Source: Candidatus Pacearchaeota archaeon | GTDB taxonomy: Archaea; Nanoarchaeota; Nanoarchaeia; Pacearchaeales; GW2011-AR1 | Direction of reading: 5' to 3' | Length of the DNA stretch: 9,109 bases | NCBI GenBank assembly: GCA_002690445.1 | Contig: NZER01000100.1 | Span: 1-9,109, forward strand | Shown: positions 1 through 4,758 of the stretch, one piece after another | How positions within the stretch are numbered: the stretch's first letter is position 1 | Layout: the number at the start of each line of letters is the position of its first letter | Translations under genes and position numbers: made by a program | Notes under the pieces: generated by a model | The model's input: only the letters and a program-made list of their open reading frames with translations | What the model was told of the DNA's origin: nothing | Databases searched by the model: none

Positions 1-243
1 AACGCATCAACAGAGACGAAGTGGTTCTCGAAGTTCGCCGCGCGTGCGTCGTCGGTTTGCTTCATCGCTGGTCGACTTAGTTTCTGGAACCCGACGCGTG
101 AGAGCAAGAACGCGCCGCATGGCAACGCTCTGTTCTACTTCGGGTCGAACGCTTCGAAGTTCTACGAAGAGTTTGCTGAGCTGGGCCTCGTGTTCAATTG
201 CAACGCTGAGCACTTCACGCTGGTCTTCGGTGACGCTGCATGA
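1..243 (+). CDS. Phage DNA N6-adenine methyltransferase, C-terminal fragment (5' end outside window)
   Basis: The reading frame is open from the first base to a TGA at 241-243, giving the last 80 residues of a longer protein. Seen: a TKWFSKFAARASSVCFIAGR segment, then RLSFWNP, then GNALFYFG, SKFYEEFAELGLVF and a short tail. This order (Trp near a helix, CF..GR.SFW, a FYFG strand, then F...F...GLV) matches my recollection of the C-terminal part of phage Dam-type N6-adenine methyltransferases (PF05869). These methylate adenine using S-adenosylmethionine, usually to protect phage DNA from host restriction. The catalytic DPPY/NPPY motif and AdoMet site would lie upstream of the window and cannot be checked. 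The stop overlaps the next start (ATGA), so the genes are probably co-translated. The family call is from similarity by eye only. Confidence 0.62.
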   Translation, partial: NASTETKWFSKFAARASSVCFIAGRLSFWNPTRESKNAPHGNALFYFGSNASKFYEEFAELGLVFNCNAEHFTLVFGDAA

Positions 244-371
244 TCGAGAAATACGCTGCTTATCTTTTCCTCGGCGTCATCGCTGGCGCCATCTTGTTCG
301 AGGGCTGGCTCGCTTATCGCCGCTGGTCTACTCGTCGCGCTATCAATCGTTATCTCAACTGGAAGGATTAA
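240..371 (+). CDS. Small single-span membrane protein (43 aa)
   Basis: Family not recognised. The ATG at 240 overlaps the TGA of the preceding methyltransferase fragment (ATGA), and a GGTG about 7 nt upstream could serve as a weak ribosome-binding site. The 43-residue product has one hydrophobic segment at about residues 7-25 (from AYLFLGVIAGAILF to WLA). A strongly basic tail follows, with YRRWSTRRAINRYLNWK at 26-42. The positive-inside rule would place the C-terminus in the cytoplasm. The next gene starts one base after its TAA and also encodes a membrane protein, so the two may act together. Small membrane proteins of this kind are common in phage accessory regions. A role in superinfection exclusion or lysis control is possible, but nothing in the sequence proves it. 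Confidence 0.55.
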   Translation: MIEKYAAYLFLGVIAGAILFEGWLAYRRWSTRRAINRYLNWKD

Positions 372-372
372 C

Positions 373-666
373 ATGATCCCGCTCGTTCTAATCTTCGCGC
401 TTACCAATGGCGCCATACTTGCCGTGTCCACTTGGATTGGTATCCAGCTCTATGACGCTGGCCATGTCATGTGGGCTGGCGTCTATGCCGTAGTGCTCGG
501 GATGGTAGCGATTCAAAAGCTCGGTCAACTGATCCACAATCTCACCGATGAGTACGGGTACCGAAAGAAACATTACAGCGACGTGCCTCAGTATGTGTGG
601 TGGTCGACGGCTTCCGATCTCTACGGATCAGCAAGGCCCGGTGAGATTCGTCGGCGCTATCGGTGA
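373..666 (+). CDS. Small two-span membrane protein (97 aa)
   Basis: Family not recognised. It starts at an ATG preceded by AAGGA about 5 nt upstream, which is a good ribosome-binding site. Two hydrophobic segments are visible: about residues 3-24 (PLVLIFALTNGAILAVSTWI) and about 31-51 (VMWAGVYAVVLGMVAIQ). The tail of roughly 45 residues is polar and aromatic-rich, with NLTDEYGYRKKHYSDVPQY and a basic end RPGEIRRRYR. The basic tail suggests that both termini are cytoplasmic. The gene sits directly between a membrane-peptide gene and a DNA methyltransferase, and its TGA overlaps the GTG start of the latter. It is therefore part of the plus-strand DNA-modification operon rather than the lysis cassette on the other strand. 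That makes a holin role less likely than an accessory or exclusion role, but this is inference. Confidence 0.6.
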   Translation: MIPLVLIFALTNGAILAVSTWIGIQLYDAGHVMWAGVYAVVLGMVAIQKLGQLIHNLTDEYGYRKKHYSDVPQYVWWSTASDLYGSARPGEIRRRYR

Positions 667-1652
667 TCATGTGGGATCTTCGTATCGCAGACGCCCGCGC
701 TCTGCCGTTTGATGATGGATGTGCTCATACGTGCGTGACTTCTCCGCCCTACTTTGGGCTCAGGGATTACGGGCACGACGGGCAGATCGGCCTGGATGAT
801 AGCCTTGATGAATACGTGAGAGATCTCGTGCAAGTGTTTCAGGATGTGCGGCGGGTTCTTCGGGACGATGGGACACTGTGGCTCAATCTGGGCGATAGTT
901 ACGCGAGCACAACGAAGGGCAGCGGCGGCGCGAGCGCCAAGCAGGACAGCAACGCCGGCTCTCGGTATTCACCGCGGCGGGTTGACTTGCCCGACGGTGT
1001 CAAACCCAAAGACCTCATGGGCATACCCTGGCGCGTAGCCTTCGCTCTACAGGCAGACGGCTGGTATCTGCGCTCGGATATCATCTGGCACAAGACAAAC
1101 CCAATGCCCGAGAGCGTCAAAGATAGGCCGACAAAAGGCCACGAATATCTTTTCTTGCTCTCGAAATCAGAGCGGTACTTCTATGACGCTGATGCGATCA
1201 AAGAGCCGGCAAGCCAAAGCAAGGCGGGGAATAAAGTGCGGCATTGTCACGATGGAACCAGATGGAGGGCAGATCATCTAGGCGCGTCGATCCCATGGGT
1301 TAATGGTGGGCAGGGCAGAAACAAGCGCAGCGTGTGGACGGTGACCACCACGTCATATAAGGGCGCCCACTTTGCGACCTACCCGCCGGATCTAATCGAG
1401 CCGTGTATACTCGCAGGCTCACCAGATCATGGCACCGTGCTTGACCCTTTCACGGGCAGCGGCACCACCGGAGCAGTAGCAATCAAGCACGGGCGGCGCT
1501 TCATTGGGACAGAGCTAAATTCAGACTATGGCGATCTCGCTCGGGAGCGAATGACCAGAGCACTCGAGGCGTCAGGGCGAGCTACTGCGGAGAACACTGG
1601 GCCAGATGATAGAGTGCAGCTCGGGCTAAACCTCAATGCTCCTACATCGTAG
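663..1652 (+). CDS. Site-specific DNA methyltransferase, N4/N6 type, beta-class order
   Basis: Transfers a methyl group from S-adenosylmethionine to an exocyclic amino group in DNA, probably to protect phage DNA from restriction. Seen: the catalytic motif IV TSPPY at residues 26-30 near the N-terminus, followed by FGLRDYG. The AdoMet-binding motif I, DPFTGSGTTG, comes late at 261-270. Between them lie LRDDGTLWLNLGDSY, IPWRVAFALQADGWYLRSDI and NKRSVWTV, which are typical of the large phage and prophage N6_N4_Mtase group (PF01555). Order IV - recognition region - I is the beta class. A T/SPPY motif, unlike DPPY, usually indicates N4-cytosine methylation, though adenine cannot be excluded. At 329 aa it is full length. 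The start is either GTG 663 (GTGA overlap with the upstream stop) or ATG 669; neither has a clear ribosome-binding site. No cognate restriction enzyme is adjacent, so it is probably an orphan enzyme. Confidence 0.93.
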   Translation: MIMWDLRIADARALPFDDGCAHTCVTSPPYFGLRDYGHDGQIGLDDSLDEYVRDLVQVFQDVRRVLRDDGTLWLNLGDSYASTTKGSGGASAKQDSNAGSRYSPRRVDLPDGVKPKDLMGIPWRVAFALQADGWYLRSDIIWHKTNPMPESVKDRPTKGHEYLFLLSKSERYFYDADAIKEPASQSKAGNKVRHCHDGTRWRADHLGASIPWVNGGQGRNKRSVWTVTTTSYKGAHFATYPPDLIEPCILAGSPDHGTVLDPFTGSGTTGAVAIKHGRRFIGTELNSDYGDLARERMTRALEASGRATAENTGPDDRVQLGLNLNAPTS

Positions 1653-1821
1653 GACAACGACTCGCACAACTCGCCGGCTTTGACTCTCAAGGTCGAGCAA
1701 AGCCCGGACGGTGACCACAAACAAACACCATAGACGAAAGGGGACTTCTCCCGAAACTCAACACCGTCCGGGTATATCTTAACTTTGACACGTCGCAAAG
1801 TGACCCCGTAACATTCCGATC
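1653..1821 (+). other. Non-coding gap with a long perfect inverted repeat (possible structured RNA or cruciform)
   Basis: No plausible gene lies in these 169 bases. CCCGGACGGTG at 1703-1713 is the exact reverse complement of CACCGTCCGGG at 1762-1772, which gives an 11-bp GC-rich stem. The 48-nt loop contains a second small hairpin, GGGA-CTTC-TCCC (1741-1752). The stem is not followed by a T-run, so it is not a standard terminator on the plus strand. It could be a structured leader of the nuclease gene that starts 49 nt downstream, an RNA-processing site or a DNA cruciform. A TTGACA (1785-1790) with a poor TAACAT 18 bp later lies just before that gene. Confidence 0.5.
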
Positions 1822-2316
1822 ATGGAACACCGCGACCGAGTTCTTCGAGCGCTGAATGCTTTCTTCGAATCTCCTAAGGCGAGACAACCACCGGTGGAGA
1901 AGACGAAGAGCAAGCCGAAGAAGAAGCTCGCGCCTAATTCGCGATATGCTGGGATCCCTACCGAGGCGAGTGAACAAGTAAAGCTTGCCGGTCTGCTCAA
2001 TCAGCTCACCGTCGACGACGAGCCGGTGCTTTGGTTTCATGTGCCCAATGAGAGCGGTGGGCTCGGCGCGCGCTCAGGGTACCGACGCAAGCAGCTCGGA
2101 GTGCTCAAGGGTGTGAGTGATATTCTGATCCTCACACCAGGCCCGCTGACCGGCACACCTACCGCCATCGAGCTGAAGCGGGTGAAGTATTCGAGCACCT
2201 CGCCAGAGCAACTAGAATTTCTCAGGAGGGCCGAGCGCTGTGGATGGGGTGTGCATATCTGCAAAGGCTTCAACGCCGCTGTAGAGGTTCTGAGAGCCGC
2301 TGGTTACTGCTCTTGA
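1822..2316 (+). CDS. VRR-NUC domain nuclease
   Basis: A small endonuclease of the PD-(D/E)XK superfamily, VRR-NUC type (PF08774). These often occur as stand-alone phage proteins and have been linked to structure-specific or Holliday-junction cleavage in repair and replication. Seen: a basic, Pro/Lys-rich N-terminal extension (about 19-38). Then E51-Q52 in the first helix, FHVPNE at 72-77, GVLKGVSDILIL with D100, and AIELK with E117 and K119 as the core D...ExK catalytic set. Q130 with the FL pair (SPEQLEFL) and the GWGVHICKGFNAAVEVL C-terminal strand and helix are also family traits. At 164 aa the length is normal once the basic tail is counted. The ATG is used, but the ribosome-binding site is weak. 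It is the last plus-strand gene before a convergent terminator and follows a methyltransferase, so it fits a DNA-processing module. The exact substrate is unknown. Confidence 0.88.
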   Translation: MEHRDRVLRALNAFFESPKARQPPVEKTKSKPKKKLAPNSRYAGIPTEASEQVKLAGLLNQLTVDDEPVLWFHVPNESGGLGARSGYRRKQLGVLKGVSDILILTPGPLTGTPTAIELKRVKYSSTSPEQLEFLRRAERCGWGVHICKGFNAAVEVLRAAGYCS

Positions 2317-2324
2317 CCCGGATC

Positions 2325-2349
2325 AAAAAAGCCCGGACGATGCCGGGCT
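2325..2349 (-). terminator. Rho-independent terminator between convergent gene sets
   Basis: Perfect 7-bp stem AGCCCGG (2330-2336) with CCGGGCT (2343-2349) and a 6-nt loop. Read on the minus strand, the stem is followed at once by six T residues (AAAAAA at 2325-2330 on the plus strand, sharing one base with the stem). It therefore ends the minus-strand repressor operon, whose last stop is about 40 nt upstream. On the plus strand there is only a weak GATTTGAG after the stem, so termination of the nuclease transcript here is possible but weaker. Confidence 0.85.
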
Positions 2350-2388
2350 GATTTGAGTCAATTGGTAAGACCGTTCTGAGTTCAACCT

Positions 2389-2820
2389 TCAGCCAAGCAA
2401 GCCGTGCGCTCGAAGCTCTGACCGGCTGATCATATTAGCATCGAGCTTGATGGCTAGTTGCTCCAGCTGGTGCTTCGTCACCTTGCCTCGATACCACTTC
2501 TCAATGCCGTCTCGAAGCTCTTGACGCTTGATGAGCGCACTTCGCTCTAGTGCCAGGTACTCCAGGCTGACGCCCTTCCGCCAATAGCTGAAGGTGTGCG
2601 ACTCCTTGATGACGAGAGGAGGTCCCGACGGGCCGACGAAGTTCGGATTGAGCATCGCGGAGTAAACCCACCAATGGACCACCAAGCAGTCACCGCGTTC
2701 AACCGCATCGACCGCCAACCAATACAGATCCTCAAGGTTGTCACTCGTGTGATGCGAAGCGTAGCCATCGCAGGAGGGCCGGCCTCCGATACACAACTTG
2801 TAGAGGTGTCTCATAGCCAT
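2389..2820 (-). CDS. Unknown phage protein (143 aa), third gene of the repressor operon
   Basis: Family not recognised. The ATG at 2820 shares its A with the TGA of the upstream gene (TGATG), so translation is probably coupled. A GTG one codon earlier (2823) and an ATG two codons later (2814) are alternatives. The product is soluble, with no signal peptide or membrane segment. The N-terminal half is rich in aromatic, Cys and His residues: LYKLCIGGRPSCDGYASHHT, then LEDLYWLAVDAVERGDCLVVHWWVYSAM. The C-terminal part looks helical and charged (LEYLALERSALIKRQELRDGIEKWYRGKVTKHQLEQLAIKLDA). It is the last gene before a strong terminator in a repressor-controlled operon, so its expression is probably restricted by that repressor. 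Its function is unknown; the position suggests an accessory (moron-like) role. Confidence 0.68.
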   Translation of the reverse strand: MAMRHLYKLCIGGRPSCDGYASHHTSDNLEDLYWLAVDAVERGDCLVVHWWVYSAMLNPNFVGPSGPPLVIKESHTFSYWRKGVSLEYLALERSALIKRQELRDGIEKWYRGKVTKHQLEQLAIKLDANMISRSELRAHGLLG

Positions 2821-3527
2821 CACTCAAACAACCGAGCATCACACACAACGACGTTGCCAAGCAGCTCGACGCCGAGCACCGCGAGCGCGCACTCATTGAA
2901 CGCTAGGTCTCGCTTCAAGAGACCATCTTCATCAGCCAGCACGATGACCTGGTCACACTTCAGCTCGTGGCAGAGTGCCGACCAGTCACCAAGTATCTCT
3001 TGAACGTACCCGCCGATCAGCTTTTGCATCTCTGCGAGTGTGAAAGGTTCCGAGCGGTGCTGAGTCTCAAGGACAGAGTCACCGGGTTTTAGGACTGCGT
3101 ATCTCATTGTCTTCATCTTCTCAGCCAGCTCATCAAGTCTTGCCCACACTCGATCACCGTGCTCACCCCAGCCAGGCAAATCGACGAGTGCGCCCTCACG
3201 ACCATTCTCGAAGTCGTCGAAGGTGAGGATCCGATCCTCGCCATTGAGCACGACATGAAAGGCGTCGCCTTCGAGCACGTGACCCGCTAAGTCGTAGCCC
3301 GCTGAGTGAAGCTCGACGCTGATCTCGATCCAGTGCGATGTGTCGAAGCTGCTCATCGCTTTCTCAAGGGCTTGAGTGAAGCCAGGCACACGCAAAGCTT
3401 CGCGCCTACCGGCTAGGCTGTCACCGTGACCGAGACGCGTATAGGCAGCTTGCACAAATTCAGCTTCGCTCGTCGCATCGTCGACCAAAGGTTTCCATTC
3501 TTGCTCAAACGTTTTCATTGTCTTCAT
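2820..3527 (-). CDS. Two-part protein with C-terminal DUF3846-like domain (235 aa)
   Basis: The C-terminal 95 residues (about 141-235) resemble DUF3846 (PF12957), a domain of unknown function common in phages and mobile elements. Seen: RYAVLKPGDSV at the domain start, LAEMQKLIGGYVQEIL (164-179), then VIVLADEDGLLK (194-205), a conserved-type Asn (N211) and LLGNVVV (222-228). The N-terminal 140 residues are acidic, have aromatic-rich segments such as HWIEISVELHSAGYDLAGHV, and match no family I know. The start overlaps the repressor stop (ATGA). A second ATG three codons later is better placed relative to AGGG. The 14-nt sequence spanning the start recurs exactly at codons 138-142, just before the DUF3846-like part, which suggests a fusion or an internal start. 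The domain name is from memory of the family pattern. Confidence 0.72.
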   Translation of the reverse strand: MKTMKTFEQEWKPLVDDATSEAEFVQAAYTRLGHGDSLAGRREALRVPGFTQALEKAMSSFDTSHWIEISVELHSAGYDLAGHVLEGDAFHVVLNGEDRILTFDDFENGREGALVDLPGWGEHGDRVWARLDELAEKMKTMRYAVLKPGDSVLETQHRSEPFTLAEMQKLIGGYVQEILGDWSALCHELKCDQVIVLADEDGLLKRDLAFNECALAVLGVELLGNVVVCDARLFE

Positions 3528-3751
3528 CCCTGTTCTACGGCTTCATCGAACCACATCATGATGAGCTTGCTGCGCTGTCGAGCGCTCACCTTGCAAGCTG
3601 ACATGACGTGTTCGAGATTCACCGGTGTGATGTGAGTGGCGCCGCGCTCAATCTGAGATACGGCACCTTGGGTTATACCCGCCGCTTCGGCGAGCTGGGT
3701 TTGTGTCAGGCCCGCCTTAGTGCGGATCGCTTTCAATTCATCAACTAGCAT
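3524..3751 (-). CDS. XRE/Cro-CI family transcriptional repressor (75 aa)
   Basis: A single-domain helix-turn-helix DNA-binding protein. Seen: ELKAIRTKAGLTQTQLAEAAG, with helix 2 at about residues 16-25, then ITQGAVSQIERG with recognition helix 3 at about 27-37. The TPVNLEHVMSAC stretch gives helices 4 and 5. This is the standard HTH_3 layout of Cro-sized repressors. There is no C-terminal peptidase domain, so it is not a LexA/CI-type cleavable repressor. The start is firm: ATG 3751 has a strong GGAGGTGA ribosome-binding site ending 4 nt upstream. It is the first gene of a three-gene operon. Two matching 17-bp inverted repeats lie upstream, one overlapping the -10 box, so autorepression is likely. 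Whether it is a lysogeny switch or a local controller of the two following genes cannot be told without the rest of the genome. Confidence 0.93.
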   Translation of the reverse strand: MLVDELKAIRTKAGLTQTQLAEAAGITQGAVSQIERGATHITPVNLEHVMSACKVSARQRSKLIMMWFDEAVEQG

Positions 3752-3755
3752 TGAG

Positions 3756-3763
3756 TCACCTCC
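3756..3763 (-). promoter_or_regulatory. Strong ribosome-binding site of the repressor gene
   Basis: Minus strand GGAGGTGA, close to the ideal anti-16S complement, with 4 nt between its end and the ATG at 3751. It is the strongest such site in the window and fixes the repressor start. Confidence 0.9.
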
Positions 3764-3802
3764 AGCGGTTGATTTCGTTGGTTGGTCCTCTTGGTAGGCT
3801 CA

Positions 3803-3821
3803 ATAATAGCCCAGCTACTAT
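3803..3821. promoter_or_regulatory. Operator 1 for the XRE repressor (17-19 bp inverted repeat)
   Basis: TAATAG-CCCAG-CTACTA at 3804-3820: the half-sites are inverted with one mismatch, and the A/T pair at 3803/3821 extends the symmetry to 19 bp. The 17-bp size is typical of Cro/CI-type dimers. It overlaps the -10 box of the repressor promoter. Confidence 0.7.
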
Positions 3822-3832
3822 GTGAAAGTCCA
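3803..3832 (-). promoter_or_regulatory. Predicted promoter of the repressor operon
   Basis: On the minus strand, TGGACT (3832-3827) matches the -35 consensus at 4 of 6 positions. After an 18-bp spacer, TATTAT (3808-3803) matches the -10 consensus at 5 of 6. Transcription would start near 3796, about 45 nt before the repressor ATG. One operator covers the -10 box and much of the spacer, so bound repressor would exclude RNA polymerase. This is a prediction from the sequence. Confidence 0.65.
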
Positions 3833-3837
3833 GGGAA

Positions 3838-3854
3838 TAGTAGGGGCGCTACTA
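3838..3854. promoter_or_regulatory. Operator 2 for the XRE repressor (17 bp inverted repeat)
   Basis: TAGTAG-GGGCG-CTACTA is a perfect inverted repeat with the same 5-bp spacer as operator 1. The centres are 34 bp apart, close to three helical turns, so two dimers would lie on about the same face of the DNA and could bind cooperatively. It lies just upstream of the -35 box. The CTACTA half-site is identical in both operators; the other half differs at one base. Confidence 0.72.
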
Positions 3855-3857
3855 CCG

Positions 3858-3933
3858 AAAAAACCCACACCGAGAGCAAGCCTCCCAAATGAGGGCACCA
3901 AAGCAGGGGACGCCGGCGCCTAGTTCCCGGTGT
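3858..3933 (-). terminator. Possible structured terminator at the end of the late (tail-lysis) transcript
   Basis: On the minus strand, ACACCG (3933-3928) can pair with CGGTGT (3872-3867), followed after GGG by six T residues (3863-3858). Smaller inverted repeats lie inside the loop: GGGA with TCCC, and CCTC with GAGG. This would separate the late genes from the independently promoted repressor operon. The closing stem is only 6 bp and the loop is long, so the call is tentative. The rest of the 3764-3962 gap holds the repressor promoter and operators; I see no gene in it. Confidence 0.3.
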
Positions 3934-3962
3934 CTATTCAGTTTTTCAGGAGTGCTCAGCGC

Positions 3963-4205
3963 TCAGAATTGAGCCAAATTCGGCGTACTTTTTTTGAGCT
4001 GTAGAGACGCTTTTTCGAGGGATCCGACCGCTTCGATATAGATCGCTGGGCTCAGCGGCTGACCTTCCTCGATGCAGCGCACCACCTCCTCGACGATTTC
4101 AATGAGTTCCGAGACCGGCTCACCCGTCGCTTCGACGCACGTCGGCCAGATGATTGGCCCGTGGTACAGCTCGTCACAATTCACGCAAGCTCGGTGCTCA
4201 TCCAT
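3963..4205 (-). CDS. Small Cys-rich protein downstream of the endolysin (80 aa)
   Basis: Family not recognised. ATG 4205 is chosen over an upstream GTG (4229) because AGGAG lies 8 nt before it. The resulting 8-nt overlap with the end of the amidase gene is normal for this compact operon. The N-terminus carries C7-x2-C10, then H15 and C23 (CVNCDELYHGPIIWPTC), a spacing that could bind zinc as a small knuckle. The rest is acidic and helical (SELIEIVEEVVRCIEEG, then YIEAVGSLEKASLQLKK). There is no signal peptide or membrane segment, so it is not a spanin. It is the last gene of the late minus-strand run. A five-bp hairpin (GCTCA with TGAGC, 3961-3974) spans its stop codon but has no U-tract. Confidence 0.62.
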   Translation of the reverse strand: MDEHRACVNCDELYHGPIIWPTCVEATGEPVSELIEIVEEVVRCIEEGQPLSPAIYIEAVGSLEKASLQLKKSTPNLAQF

Positions 4206-4758
4206 GGGTCGTGCTCCTGAAGCTGACACCTTGAAACTCTAGCATCCCTCGCGCCAGCTCGGCGGCAACTTCATCAGCGTCGGATCTCAATTTGCCCATC
4301 GGTAGCAGATGACCCGGGCATGCTTTGCTCGGATCAGAGCTAGCACCATGAAGCTCATCGTGACCGTGAATCTCTAAGCCGTAGAGTCTCCAGAATCCCG
4401 CGAACCTCTTGAGCGCTTCGTACTGCTCGAAGCTCGGCGGGTACACTCTGAAGTCTCCGATGAGAGCAACCGCCACACCCGTCGAGTTGTAGCGCTTGGC
4501 GTGCGGTGCGTTGTCACCGAGTGTCAGTGCTTGCTGAACTCTACCAGCACGATTGATGACGAAGTGGTAGGGCATGTGTCCACCGGTGTATGAGCCGGCC
4601 TTGAAGCGCCGCGTGTCTTGAAACGCCTTCGAGATCTCGATCGCATCTTTGCCAAGCTCGCCACCGATACGATGCACGATGAGCTTGGTGACTGACTCGA
4701 AGTCTCGACGACGCAACCGACCGTCATCACACTGAGCGATCACGTCCTCAACTTGCAT
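4198..4758 (-). CDS. Endolysin, N-acetylmuramoyl-L-alanine amidase (Amidase_2/PGRP fold)
   Basis: Cuts the amide bond between N-acetylmuramic acid and L-alanine in peptidoglycan at the end of infection. Numbered from ATG 4758 (186 aa), the visible T7-lysozyme-like zinc and catalytic residues are H29 (LIVHRIG), Y64-H65 (PYHFVINRAG), H133 (GHDE), K145 and C147 (KACPG). The RYNSTGVAVALIGDF strand is also typical of the family. A GTG two codons upstream (4764) is an alternative start; neither has a strong ribosome-binding site. Translation may be coupled to the preceding gene, whose stop lies inside this one. There is no signal peptide, transmembrane anchor or separate cell-wall-binding domain. 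Its release therefore depends on a holin, which fits the holin-like gene upstream and a Gram-negative host. Confidence 0.92.
   Translation of the reverse strand: MQVEDVIAQCDDGRLRRRDFESVTKLIVHRIGGELGKDAIEISKAFQDTRRFKAGSYTGGHMPYHFVINRAGRVQQALTLGDNAPHAKRYNSTGVAVALIGDFRVYPPSFEQYEALKRFAGFWRLYGLEIHGHDELHGASSDPSKACPGHLLPMGKLRSDADEVAAELARGMLEFQGVSFRSTTHG

Noticed and set aside
44..376. Plus-strand frame of 110 codons near the left edge
   Set aside because: Arg/Ser-rich shadow of the methyltransferase C-terminus and the 43-aa membrane protein, which are supported in another frame by family motifs and start-stop coupling.
1785..1814. TTGACA followed after 18 bp by TAACAT, a possible promoter for the VRR-NUC gene
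   Set aside because: The -10 matches only 4 of 6 positions and transcription would start at the ATG itself, leaving no leader; weak support for a separate promoter.
2596..3003. Plus-strand open frame of 135 codons opposite the repressor operon
   Set aside because: Antisense to two coupled minus-strand genes; product Ser/His-rich without domain pattern.
3961..3974. GCTCA-GAAT-TGAGC hairpin at the stop codon of the last late gene
   Set aside because: Only 5 bp with no U-tract on either strand; not enough for a terminator call.
4206..4229. Upstream GTG start (4229) for the Cys-rich protein
   Set aside because: AGGAG lies inside this extension at the right distance from ATG 4205, so the later start is favoured.
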